Shown here piece after piece: positions 1-7,580 of a stretch of 8,957 bases of DNA. Each line of letters starts with the position of its first letter. Within the stretch, counting starts at the first letter, position 1. Made by a program: the position numbers and the translations under genes. Origin of the DNA: Spirochaetota bacterium. Its GTDB lineage: Bacteria; Spirochaetota; Leptospiria; Turneriellales; Turneriellaceae. The stretch spans positions 1-8,957 of the forward strand of contig CAUJII010000155.1 in NCBI GenBank assembly GCA_963205035.1, read 5' to 3'. The notes under the pieces were generated by a model. That model was not told the DNA's origin. It saw nothing but the letters and a program-made list of their open reading frames with translations, and ran no database searches.

Positions 1-1
1 G

Positions 2-97
2 AAAGTTCTCAAAATCCTCGACTATCTGGGTTACGAGTTACACCTGCACAAGAAATCTCGCCTCCCGACTTTCGAAGAGTTACGCGATGAAAAATAG
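2..97 (+). CDS. C-terminal end of a HipB/XRE-like DNA-binding regulator (partial)
   Basis: An open frame enters from the left edge and stops at TAG 95-97, giving 31 residues. It contains the run KVLKILDYLGYELHL, followed by a basic, then acidic tail ending FEELRDEK. A final helix with a 'vLk.L..LGyel.l' pattern just after the helix-turn-helix is typical of HipB/Y4mF-type antitoxin regulators, which end soon after it. The helix-turn-helix itself lies outside the window, so this rests on a short tail. No hipA-like toxin gene follows directly; the next gene is a sugar aminotransferase whose longest possible frame (ATG 87) would overlap this stop by 11 bp. It could equally be the tail of another small regulator. 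Confidence 0.45.
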   Translation, partial: KVLKILDYLGYELHLHKKSRLPTFEELRDEK

Positions 98-143
98 CCT
101 GGATGTTTGTGTTCAAGGGCAACCAGCACACGATAAGCCATCC

Positions 144-1319
144 ATGAATAAACCATTCCTCCCCTATGCGCTCCCCGAACTCGGAGAAGAAGAAATCGCC
201 GAGGTTGTCGATACTCTGCGCTCGGGGTGGCTTTCAACCGGCCCCCGCGTAAAGCGCTTTGAGGCCGACTTCGCGGCATATCTCAAACACGCGGGCATCC
301 ACTGCCTCGCGGTGAGCTCCGCGACGGCGGGTCTGCACCTGGCGCTCGAAGCGTTGGGTGTGGGGCCGGGCGACGAGGTAATTCTCCCCAGTTATACTTT
401 TACTGCAACCGCCGAAGTCGTCCGGTATGTGGGAGCAATCCCCGTTTTCGTCGACGTTCTCGAGAAGACATTCAATATCTCCCCCGATGCCATCGACGCG
501 GCGATTACCCAGAAAACGAAAGCTGTGATCGTCGTCCACTTCGCGGGCTTAAGCTGCGACATGGCACCCATTTTTGCGCTTGCAAAAAAAAACAATCTCA
601 AGATTGTCGAGGACGCGGCTCACGCGCTCCCTACGACATACCAGGGGCGTCTCGTCGGCACGCTCGAAAGCGATTTCGCGGTGTTTAGTTTTTATGCAAA
701 CAAAACGATGACGACCGGCGAAGGGGGGATGGTAGTTACCACAAATTCCGAGCTCGCGGCGCGGGTCAAGACAATGCGGCTCCATGGAATTAACCGCGAC
801 GCTTTCGATCGCTACACTGCATCCGCACCTGCGTGGTTCTACGAGGTGATCGCTGCGGGGTTCAAATACAACATGCCGGACATGGCGGCGGCTCTCGGCA
901 TCCATCAGCTCAAAAAGCTCGACGGTTTTCAGAAAATGCGCGAAGAGATGGCGCAGGTATACGACGCGGCGCTCCAAGACCTTCCGCTCACTCTGCCCTC
1001 CGCCGCTCTTGCAGGCGACATCCACGCGCGGCACGTCTACGCCATCCGCATCGGCAGAAACGCGCCCTTGACGCGAGACGCTTTCATTGCCGAACTTTCC
1101 AAGCGTGGGATTGGAACCTCGGTCCATTTCATCCCGCTCCACCGGCACCCTTACTGGCGCAATACTTACTCTCTTAACGAACGGGATTTCCCCGTTTCTC
1201 AAACTCTCTACGAAGAGGAGGTTTCTCTTCCTCTTTACACCAAAATGACTTCGGAAGATCAAGAGCGCGTCATCGACGCAGTCCGCGCTGTGTTGGAGTT
1301 TAGGCGGGAACTCGCGTAA
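144..1319 (+). CDS. DegT/DnrJ/EryC1/StrS family PLP-dependent sugar aminotransferase
   Basis: This is a cytoplasmic, fold-type I PLP enzyme of 391 residues, the usual family length. Members transfer an amino group, normally from glutamate, to a keto-sugar nucleotide for lipopolysaccharide, O-antigen or other glycan synthesis. The N-terminus has the family signature (LGEEEIAEVVDTLRSGWLSTGP). SSATAGLHLAL and the DEVILPSYTFTATA segment form the cofactor site. VEDAAHA carries the Asp that contacts the PLP pyridine nitrogen. The Schiff-base lysine is K187 in SFYANKTMTTGEGG. The HFIPLHRHPYW and EEVSLPLY segments are typical of the C-terminal domain. ATG 144 matches the usual family start. An ATG at 87 would add 19 residues without family resemblance, but it has a GAAGAG ribosome-site match 7 nt upstream and cannot be excluded. 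The exact sugar substrate is not readable, because no other sugar genes are nearby. Confidence 0.93.
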   Translation: MNKPFLPYALPELGEEEIAEVVDTLRSGWLSTGPRVKRFEADFAAYLKHAGIHCLAVSSATAGLHLALEALGVGPGDEVILPSYTFTATAEVVRYVGAIPVFVDVLEKTFNISPDAIDAAITQKTKAVIVVHFAGLSCDMAPIFALAKKNNLKIVEDAAHALPTTYQGRLVGTLESDFAVFSFYANKTMTTGEGGMVVTTNSELAARVKTMRLHGINRDAFDRYTASAPAWFYEVIAAGFKYNMPDMAAALGIHQLKKLDGFQKMREEMAQVYDAALQDLPLTLPSAALAGDIHARHVYAIRIGRNAPLTRDAFIAELSKRGIGTSVHFIPLHRHPYWRNTYSLNERDFPVSQTLYEEEVSLPLYTKMTSEDQERVIDAVRAVLEFRRELA

Positions 1320-1374
1320 ACTCGTTAAATAACCACGCTATTTGGTCAGGAATCGACGCCGCACATTGTGCGCG

Positions 1375-2475
1375 TTATATATCGATCTCGACGCGGTTAC
1401 GGCCGCCGTCTTTCGCACGGTAGAGCGCTTGGTCTGCGCGTTCGATAAGATGCTTGTTATCGGTATCGTTCTTTGCATCAAACTCAGCCACACCGATAGA
1501 GATAGTCACTTTCAGAAGTCTATCGCCCTTATCGGTAGGATTCTCCACTTCCATTTTTTCGATACGCTCGCGCACCGTTTCGGCAATCGCTTTCGCCGCG
1601 TATATATCGCGCTTCGGCAAAATGAGCGCAAATTCTTCGCCGCCATAACGCGCGGCCACGTCTTTCCCTCGCGCCGAGGCAATAAGAATCTTCGCGACTT
1701 CTTTAAGCACAATGTCACCCACTTGGTGGCCGTACGTGTCGTTAAATTTTTTGAAGTGGTCGATGTCTGTCAGAAGCATCGAGAGAGGTTCGTCGCTCCC
1801 CCGTGCGTGTTCGATTTCTTCGCGTAATCGCGTTTGAAAAAAATGATGAATTTTTAACTTCGTCATCATGTCGACTGTCGCGAGTTCGTAAAGCCTTGCG
1901 TTCTCGACGGCAATCGCCGCCAACGCGGCCAAGTCGGAAAGGAATGCTTTTTCTTCAGCGAGGTAAACTTCGCCGTCGGATTTGGGGCCCATGACCAAAA
2001 TACCGTTGACGCGCCCTTTTGCTTTAAGCGGCACAAGCAGGAGCTCTTCGTGGAGCTGCGACAACTCCTGCAACGCCTCTCGAAAACTCACTTGTGCGAG
2101 GCTCGAGTGGTCGGTGGCGGCGGCGATGTTCCGGATTTCGCTGAGCGTCAAAAGCGTGGGGTATTCGCTCAAGAGTCGCACCAAGTCGCTCTTGTACGGA
2201 ATTTTGAGCCGGTGGTTTGCCTTGACGTCAAACCCTACCGCGTTTTCATCCATGATGAAAACATCGTGCTCGACATCGGGCAAAAGAAAAATACCCGCTT
2301 CTAAGCACCGACTCTGTGCAATGCTCACATTCAAAATCGCTTCGATGAGCGAGCGTAGATCGAGCGTCGAATTGAGCGCTTTCGAAAGCTCGATGAGCTG
2401 TTTTTGGCTATGGATCTTACGTTCATAGTGCTCGATAAACGTATCGGCAGGTGCTCCCAAGGTAGATTGTTCCAC
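1375..2475 (-). CDS. GAF-GGDEF diguanylate cyclase
   Basis: This 366-residue protein is predicted to make cyclic di-GMP from two GTP. Residues 1-35 form a short helical lead-in without a signal peptide or membrane segment, so it is probably cytosolic. Residues about 38-195 look like a GAF sensor domain, ending in the typical LAALAAIAVENARLYE helix that connects to the catalytic domain. The GGDEF domain spans about 200-366. Active-site GGEEF is at 278-282; metal-binding D237 lies in TDIDHFK; guanine-contacting N245 and D254 follow. The inhibitory I-site RxxD is intact as RGKD at 269-272, exactly five residues before GGEEF, so product inhibition is expected. The start is GTG 2475, because an in-frame stop lies two codons upstream; TTG six codons in is an alternative. 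No clear Shine-Dalgarno site is seen. The gene converges with the aminotransferase across 55 bp. The signal sensed by the GAF domain is unknown. Confidence 0.93.
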   Translation of the reverse strand: MEQSTLGAPADTFIEHYERKIHSQKQLIELSKALNSTLDLRSLIEAILNVSIAQSRCLEAGIFLLPDVEHDVFIMDENAVGFDVKANHRLKIPYKSDLVRLLSEYPTLLTLSEIRNIAAATDHSSLAQVSFREALQELSQLHEELLLVPLKAKGRVNGILVMGPKSDGEVYLAEEKAFLSDLAALAAIAVENARLYELATVDMMTKLKIHHFFQTRLREEIEHARGSDEPLSMLLTDIDHFKKFNDTYGHQVGDIVLKEVAKILIASARGKDVAARYGGEEFALILPKRDIYAAKAIAETVRERIEKMEVENPTDKGDRLLKVTISIGVAEFDAKNDTDNKHLIERADQALYRAKDGGRNRVEIDI

Positions 2476-2663
2476 GCGTTACTCAATCGGAAGGCCACCG
2501 TGCGGCACAAGCAAAAAACGGTGTTTTGAGGCCATTAGTGCTTCAGAAGTTATCGAAGATTTTTTGCCGAAGCCAGAAAATCTGGTGGCAGGGTGCCGGG
2601 AACTTCAGACAACGAGACTGCAAAATATGTTTGTGGTACGGCGGCGCCCGCTGCCAGTGTCGG

Positions 2664-5009
2664 CTAGAAATTCGCCCCGACGCAATTCGGGTCTGAAGGC
2701 GCGACTTTGCACAGCGGGTACGCCGTCGAAACGGCGCCGGTGACTGTTGCTGTGCCGGGGCAGACTGGAGTTGTCGTACTGTCGCAGATGCCCATGCTCG
2801 TGAGACCCGATGTCGGACCACCCCAGTAATTGGCGGTGAGGTCGTAGATACCCACTGTGTTGAGCACCACCGCAGTTGCAAAACAGTTGGTGCTGGCTCC
2901 GAAATAGATATTATTGTTCGTTGCTATGGCCGACGATGACAGGTTCAATCCGCCGCCACAGCCCTGCGCACTATTGCCCCGAATTTCATTATAGGTGAGC
3001 GTGTTTCCCGTAGAAGATACTGCGCCGCCTTGCGAATCAGGTCCCCCGCCACTCGAAGCGATATTATTTATGACCGTATTGCGAGTAAAGGTATTCGTTG
3101 TGCCCCCCATGGATACGGCCGCCCCAGAGGAGGAGTGTCCTATCATTGTATTGGCATCAAAAATGTTGTTCGTGATATTACTCCCGTTACCGCCCATACT
3201 GAGCGCCGCTCCATTATTCAAGAAACTATTGGAGATACTATTTCCCCGGAAAGTATTACCCGTGATCGTGTGGTTATCGCCATCGATTCGTGCCCCCGCT
3301 CCAGCGAGGCAACAAGAGTCTGAAATTTCTGATAAATTATTCTGCAGGATTTGGTTAGAAGATAAAACCGAACCAGCTCCGCCGATATAGATACCACCAC
3401 CTAAAAGCACACTTTGTTTATGGGTAGTCGCCGAGTTACCGGATATACGCGAAGAATAGATGGCCGTGCGCTGGCTCGAGTAGATGCCACCGCCCCATAG
3501 ACTTGCCCACATGGGTGAAGCTGTGGCATTATTCAAAATAAGACTATTCTTGATAACCAATTGCCTGCCGGCTGGCATACTCGCATAAATACCACCGCCA
3601 TTGGTAAGGGCGTTCCTATTATTCTGAATCGTCGAATTGTCAATGTATAGTGATTCAGCCGTAGTTATTCCCGGCCCCGCGAAGGATATCCGCGTACCAT
3701 CGATCTTGCTGCCTGAAATATAATTGTCTGAAGTAATCGTACTGCCGATTGCACCGGTCGCGAAGATAATGCCTTTCCAGTCGCCTGCAACCGGCGCGGT
3801 GTTCGAAGAAGTAAACACAACGGGGTTTGTACCGGTTCCCTGAGAGATCAAGGTGCCGCCGCTTTGCACGGTGAGCGAGAACGTCGGGTTCACGAGAATG
3901 ACCGTACCTGCGTTGATCGTCAGCGTGCCACTCACCGTCGTGTTACCTGTCATACAGTAGGGATTGCCCACCGCAGTCCAAGTACCGGACACCGCACCCG
4001 TGACAGATGTACCGCACGCACCGGGCATCGCTGTCTTCGTTGCAGCGTATTGAATCGTACCGGACGCATTCTGCGCAACCACTTGGTAGGTATAATTCTG
4101 CGCAGCCAAACCTGTGTCTATATAGAAGTTTGCCGGTGAATTCTGCGTCGCCAAAAGTTGCAGACCGCTGCCCGCATCGCGGTAAATCAGCGCCGTGTTC
4201 GTGCCGGTGGGGTACGTATATTCGAGCCGCAGGCTGTTCGGTAGTGCCGGTGTCGCAAAAACCGAAAGCGAGACAGCATCATAATAAACTTGAAAGGTGT
4301 TCGACAGCCCCGTCAGTAAGCTATTCAGAGAATCGACAGCCTTGAGTTGCAAATTCGTGAACGATTCTGAAACTGTCAGCGAGACCGTCGCAACGCCGTT
4401 CACAAAACCTGTCACCGAGGTGGGGCTGACCGTGCCAATCTGCAAGTACGTGCTCAGGTTCGCTGTGCCGTTATACGCGGTGTTGGTCGAGTTATCAAAA
4501 TTCGTCGCGGTAATCGTCGCCGAAAAAGGCTGGTCCTTGAAGGTAACCGCGGGCACGGTAATCTTAAACTGCTTCTGGCAGATCGCGGTAATGTTGTTGC
4601 TAAAAGCGCTTGTGGTTTGATCGGTAGCGTCTGTCGCCTTGATGAGAATCACCTCTGTCGCATAGAGGCTGAGCGACGGATTGTCATACACCACGGTAAA
4701 ATCTTGTGTCCCTGAATTCCATCCACCGCCGGTAACACTCGTGAGCGTGCCGCCGCCGACCTGCAGCGCGAGATTCACATTGTTCGCATAATTTTTCTCA
4801 ATGCCGTTAGGCATGACGGAGTTCGTGGCCGTGACCGTTATTGTGAACGGTTGGCCGACAATAATCGGCGAGGGCGCGGAAATCTTCAATCCCTTGTTAC
4901 CGCCGGTGAAAAATTTGAAATTAAGAAGATCGTCGGTGCTGGTGTTCTTGCAGGCAAGAGCAAAAATAAAGGCGAGCAAGAAAAAGCCTTGGCGCAACAG
5001 ACTGTTCAT
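2664..5009 (-). CDS. Modular surface lipoprotein: Ig-like domains, FN3-like segment and right-handed beta-helix
   Basis: This is a 781-residue exported protein. The N-terminus MNSLLRQGFFLLAFIFALAC is a lipoprotein signal peptide; the spirochaete-type lipobox ALAC places the lipidated cysteine at residue 20. Residues about 43-140 and 147-242 are two similar Ig-like beta-sandwich repeats, each opening with a proline-rich strand and a GQPFTITVTATN- or DQPFSATITATN-type strand. Residues about 244-328 resemble a fibronectin-III module (LRLEYTYPTGTNTALIYRDA, then YTYQVVAQNASG). Residues about 335-730 form a parallel beta-helix rich in NNxI, GGGIY and GNS turns, closed by LTANYWGG, a motif common at the end of such helices. 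The role is probably adhesive, or the helix could cleave polysaccharide; no catalytic residues can be assigned. An upstream in-frame TTG at 5045 would extend it by 12 residues, but ATG 5009 gives the better signal peptide and fits the promoter. The region coding for the beta-helix is visibly less GC-rich than either end. Confidence 0.9.
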   Translation of the reverse strand: MNSLLRQGFFLLAFIFALACKNTSTDDLLNFKFFTGGNKGLKISAPSPIIVGQPFTITVTATNSVMPNGIEKNYANNVNLALQVGGGTLTSVTGGGWNSGTQDFTVVYDNPSLSLYATEVILIKATDATDQTTSAFSNNITAICQKQFKITVPAVTFKDQPFSATITATNFDNSTNTAYNGTANLSTYLQIGTVSPTSVTGFVNGVATVSLTVSESFTNLQLKAVDSLNSLLTGLSNTFQVYYDAVSLSVFATPALPNSLRLEYTYPTGTNTALIYRDAGSGLQLLATQNSPANFYIDTGLAAQNYTYQVVAQNASGTIQYAATKTAMPGACGTSVTGAVSGTWTAVGNPYCMTGNTTVSGTLTINAGTVILVNPTFSLTVQSGGTLISQGTGTNPVVFTSSNTAPVAGDWKGIIFATGAIGSTITSDNYISGSKIDGTRISFAGPGITTAESLYIDNSTIQNNRNALTNGGGIYASMPAGRQLVIKNSLILNNATASPMWASLWGGGIYSSQRTAIYSSRISGNSATTHKQSVLLGGGIYIGGAGSVLSSNQILQNNLSEISDSCCLAGAGARIDGDNHTITGNTFRGNSISNSFLNNGAALSMGGNGSNITNNIFDANTMIGHSSSGAAVSMGGTTNTFTRNTVINNIASSGGGPDSQGGAVSSTGNTLTYNEIRGNSAQGCGGGLNLSSSAIATNNNIYFGASTNCFATAVVLNTVGIYDLTANYWGGPTSGLTSMGICDSTTTPVCPGTATVTGAVSTAYPLCKVAPSDPNCVGANF

Positions 5010-5059
5010 AACCGTAACGGCTCGATGCAAAATGCATTCTTTCAAGCGGTGAGCAGACG

Positions 5060-5088
5060 GTTAGACGACTTTATGGTCTATTTGTCAA
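5060..5088 (-). promoter_or_regulatory. Sigma-70-type promoter for the beta-helix lipoprotein gene
   Basis: On the minus strand, a perfect -35 hexamer TTGACA (5088-5083) is followed after exactly 17 nt by TCTAAC (5065-5060), which matches four of six bases of the -10 consensus. Transcription would start near 5053, leaving a leader of roughly 44 nt before ATG 5009. This supports that start over the TTG at 5045. It is a consensus match only, without experimental support. Confidence 0.45.
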
Positions 5089-5091
5089 TCA

Positions 5092-5135
5092 TTTCGCATG
5101 ATCTAAGAGCCTCCAAAAAGTAATCATGTGCGAAA
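5092..5135. promoter_or_regulatory. Imperfect inverted repeat in a divergent intergenic region (candidate operator)
   Basis: TTTCGCATGAT (5092-5102) is repeated in inverted form as ATCATGTGCGAAA (5123-5135). The arms are complementary except for a two-base insertion (TG) in the right arm, and are separated by 20 nt. The repeat sits just upstream of the -35 of the minus-strand gene and ahead of AT-rich -10-like hexamers TATACA (5143-5148) and TATATT (5150-5155) that could serve the plus-strand operon. The position suits a regulator-binding site controlling both directions, with half-sites about three helical turns apart centre to centre. A transcript hairpin is the alternative. The protein that would bind is unknown. 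Confidence 0.4.
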
Positions 5136-5180
5136 ATTTCTCTATACACTATATTCGACACAAGGCGATATGCCCGCCAA

Positions 5181-5831
5181 ATGAAAACTCAACTGAGATG
5201 CCTCTGCATCGCCGTGATCGTGACCATACCTTTCACCGCGACAAACGCCGCGGCCAAAGACAACTTCTATGTTCACGGCTGGGGCGGTTACAACCTCGTG
5301 AGCGCTTCTTCTGACATCGGCCTTATTAATAACTATCGCCTGAATGTTACGGGTTCAGGCACGACTGTGAGCGGTTCAGCACTGGAAGGCGGCCCGGCAT
5401 TTGGTGCTGACCTCATGTGGGGCCAGAGCAACCAGAGTGCGGCTTTCAAGTATGGTTTTGGTGCCGCTTATATTGGCACGTACAGCGGTAACATGACGTC
5501 GGCTGACGGTTTGACCAAATTCAGCGGCAGGCTCGGCATGGTTCCGATTACTGGTCGCTTTACTTTCAGAATGGGGGGATGGTTTATCTGGGGCGCGGGT
5601 CTTGGTTTCAGCATGCAGACCGGCTCGTTCGACTACAAGGTTGCTGGACAAGACCGTTCGAGCAAAATACCAAAGCTCGGAGGATCATGGTTGGTTCTCG
5701 ATATTCACCTGGGCATCAATATTTTTTACAGTGATTCACTGGCGGTGAATCTTGAGGCGCGTAGCTATACCACGGTGTCGAATACGATTTTTACAATCGT
5801 GCCGACTCTGACGCTGGAGTATCGATTCTGA
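5181..5831 (+). CDS. Outer-membrane beta-barrel protein, unassigned family
   Basis: This 216-residue protein starts with a Sec signal peptide (MKTQLRCLCIAVIVTIPFTA) and a likely cleavage site after A25 (NAAA/KDN). The mature part is a series of amphipathic strands rich in Gly and aromatic residues (FYVHGWGGYNLV, FGADLMWG, YGFGAAYIGTYSG, GGWFIWGAGLGFSM, LVLDIHLGINIFY). It ends in LTLEYRF, and a C-terminal Phe is the usual signal recognised by the outer-membrane assembly machinery. The size fits a small barrel of about eight strands, like OmpW/OmpX/OmpA-type proteins, but no specific family is recognised. A purine-rich AAGG at 5162-5165 lies rather far from the ATG. The stop overlaps the next start (TGATG), so the two genes are translationally coupled. 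The function may be structural, transport-related or adhesive. Confidence 0.85.
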   Translation: MKTQLRCLCIAVIVTIPFTATNAAAKDNFYVHGWGGYNLVSASSDIGLINNYRLNVTGSGTTVSGSALEGGPAFGADLMWGQSNQSAAFKYGFGAAYIGTYSGNMTSADGLTKFSGRLGMVPITGRFTFRMGGWFIWGAGLGFSMQTGSFDYKVAGQDRSSKIPKLGGSWLVLDIHLGINIFYSDSLAVNLEARSYTTVSNTIFTIVPTLTLEYRF

Positions 5832-6592
5832 TGCTGCGGACGCGAAACATAGCCCTGGCGGCTGTAGCCGCATGTGCCCTAACGATGGTTCTGTTATCTT
5901 GTGCAACGACTCCCACTGTTATCGACCAGTCAGATGCAGCTGACAAAAAGCGTAAAGAGCTTTGGGCAAAGGGTGAAAACTACAAGGCGCGTACCGCTGC
6001 GGTAGCTGCATCGACGAATCGAAAAATTATCTACTTCCATAACGATGCAGCGTATGCAAGAGGTTCCTGGTTTGCGGTGGATATTGGCAATGCGGCTACA
6101 CCAAAACGCGAGTTCTTTCGCGGCCGATTCTACGAGGTATTCTATGACGGAAAACTAATTGCGTATTTACTCATGAATCCGCAAGTTTTTTCTGTTGGCG
6201 GCAACTGGTTTGAAAAGAAACCGAGCGAAGCGGAGGCGAATCGCGTCGTACTCCTCAGCAATACGACACACGCAGCGCGTATCCTCTCGGTCGTTCAGCC
6301 TATCCAATGCGCAACATGGGAAGCCAGTTGCAAACCTCGGGGCGATGGGGAAACGCGCATTCTCCAAGCAGCGACTCTCTCGCACACGACGCTGAACCAA
6401 GTCAAGGTAACCAAATCGATGCCATTCTCGTTTGACGAAGAAGGCTGGCAGGACAAAGCGCTACAATATGTGGAGCGACAGATGGACATTATCGAGTCGG
6501 ACAAAGCACGGTTTGAAAGTTATTTTTTGGGAAAATATGCGCAGGATCCGTTTTACCACGAAGGCAGTCGAAAGAAGATACCGCGGGAATAG
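5831..6592 (+). CDS. Hypothetical lipoprotein, operon partner of the barrel protein
   Basis: This 253-residue protein is of unrecognised family. The N-terminus MLRTRNIALAAVAACALTMV runs into LLSC, a canonical lipobox with the lipid-modified cysteine at residue 24. The mature domain mixes basic, aromatic and acidic segments. It includes a central stretch of strands (KREFFRGRFYEVFYDGKLIAYLLMNP), two further cysteines at 160 and 167 that could form a disulfide, and a charged helical C-terminus (KALQYVERQMDIIESDKARFESYFLGKY). The ATG overlaps the barrel gene's TGA as TGATG, so the two are translated from one transcript, and a periplasm-facing accessory or assembly role for the barrel is plausible. 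No catalytic motif is visible. The 95 bp after the stop contain a small palindrome CAGCATGCTG at 6616-6625 but no convincing terminator. Confidence 0.82.
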   Translation: MLRTRNIALAAVAACALTMVLLSCATTPTVIDQSDAADKKRKELWAKGENYKARTAAVAASTNRKIIYFHNDAAYARGSWFAVDIGNAATPKREFFRGRFYEVFYDGKLIAYLLMNPQVFSVGGNWFEKKPSEAEANRVVLLSNTTHAARILSVVQPIQCATWEASCKPRGDGETRILQAATLSHTTLNQVKVTKSMPFSFDEEGWQDKALQYVERQMDIIESDKARFESYFLGKYAQDPFYHEGSRKKIPRE

Positions 6593-6687
6593 TGCTGCGC
6601 GAATGGCTATTTCGCCAGCATGCTGCCGCGGTGAGCCTTACGGTACACGGAAAGTCATCTACATGATGTTTCGCAAGAAATAAAATT

Positions 6688-7482
6688 TCAATCTGCCGAA
6701 TACCCGCAAGACAATCGCTGCGGTGCTTTCTTGAGTTCGATGCGCGCACTCGCAGTGCGAACGCCATCTTTTTCTTTCTCGACCGTTAGAGCCAGCGCCT
6801 CGGACTTATCGTTTTCGACGAGAATGCAGCGCAGACTGTCTTCTTTGTAACCGAAGCCTAGAAAACCCGAACGCGCTGCAACGCGCAGAATTAAATCCGC
6901 CGTAACTTTGCCTTGCCATTGCCATTCGGCAATCGGCCAAAGTTCGTACGTAAATCCCTGCGACCATTTACTGTCCGAAAAATAGCTCTGCCCCGATTCG
7001 GTATAAGTAAGCGCCTGCGCGTAGCGAATTTCAAGCTCGCTTTCGCCCTCGGGAAAATCGAAGGTCTGCTCGGCAAGCTGTACGACTTTCATCTCGTCGG
7101 GACAAAAGCGGCATACGGTTTTTGCGTCGGCTTTCATCGAGCGCGCATGCGATTCTGTCGTCTTGTCAGCGAGCCGCCACAAGACCTTGTCGCCACCCGA
7201 AAAAACGAACTGCAATTTAAGACGCTCTCCCGGACTCACGATGCGGTAGCGTATGCGGGCTTGGCAAACACGATCTTGAAAGCGCGCATAATTCGATTTT
7301 CCCGTGTATGCTTCGGGGCAATCAAATTCGAGTTTTTCGGAGACGATTCGAGCTTTGGCGGCGGTTGCTATGAGTTGTGAAGACTCACGATCGATCCGTA
7401 TCGGTGCACGTAAATTGGCGTAAGCCGCCGAAATCAAAAAAAATAATAAACTCGCGATAGTTAGTAATTGGCGCACCGTCAT
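6688..7482 (-). CDS. Exported six-cysteine protein of unknown function
   Basis: This 264-residue protein has a Sec signal peptide (MTVRQLLTIASLLFFLISAA) with likely cleavage after YA at residues 21-22. It has no lipobox, so it is probably periplasmic or secreted. The mature chain has six cysteines: C55, C73, C124 and C127 (a CRFC pair), C219 and C259. The even number and export suggest disulfides, although C124-x-x-C127 could instead bind metal or be redox-active. Alternating hydrophobic strands (RLKLQFVFSGGDKVLW, FTYELWPIAEWQWQGKV, ADLILRVAARSG) suggest a mostly beta fold, loosely reminiscent of secreted beta-sandwich proteins. I do not recognise the family. The gene converges with the lipoprotein at 5831-6592. 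The start is ATG 7482, placed directly before a good signal peptide; no Shine-Dalgarno match is visible. Confidence 0.8.
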   Translation of the reverse strand: MTVRQLLTIASLLFFLISAAYANLRAPIRIDRESSQLIATAAKARIVSEKLEFDCPEAYTGKSNYARFQDRVCQARIRYRIVSPGERLKLQFVFSGGDKVLWRLADKTTESHARSMKADAKTVCRFCPDEMKVVQLAEQTFDFPEGESELEIRYAQALTYTESGQSYFSDSKWSQGFTYELWPIAEWQWQGKVTADLILRVAARSGFLGFGYKEDSLRCILVENDKSEALALTVEKEKDGVRTASARIELKKAPQRLSCGYSAD

Positions 7483-7580
7483 GCACTAATAACCGGTTTT
7501 TTGTTCATACCCGCAAGTGATTTTCTAACGTCGAACTTTGCGCCCGACTCGCCCTGCAAGCCGCTCTGCTGTTTTTCGCT

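Noticed and set aside
549..1262. 237-codon open frame on the minus strand inside the aminotransferase gene
   Set aside because: It lies wholly antisense to a clear enzyme gene, its translation is rich in Arg, Val and His without domain features, and it arises from the GC-rich codons of the real gene.
2496..2527. CACCGT...ACGGTG hairpin followed by TTTT
   Set aside because: The 6-bp stem spans a 16-nt loop and the T-run is short. No plus-strand gene ends here, so it is not a credible terminator.
2474..2740. Open plus-strand frame with protein-like stretches after the cyclase start
   Set aside because: It has no convincing start codon or ribosome site, its later half runs antisense into the beta-helix gene, and its composition turns Arg-rich there. 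No family resemblance.
2543..2881. Minus-strand frame overlapping the 3' end of the beta-helix lipoprotein gene
   Set aside because: It is an out-of-frame shadow, rich in Arg, Gln and Ser, with no recognisable features.
5060..5066. GTTAGAC, a perfect integron core-type heptamer
   Set aside because: No inverted partner box or palindrome lies around it. It overlaps the proposed -10 and is expected by chance for so short a motif.
6599..6625. GCGAA/TTCGC hairpin and CAGCATGCTG palindrome between convergent genes
   Set aside because: The stems are short and no T-run follows on either strand, so there is no sound case for a terminator or binding site.
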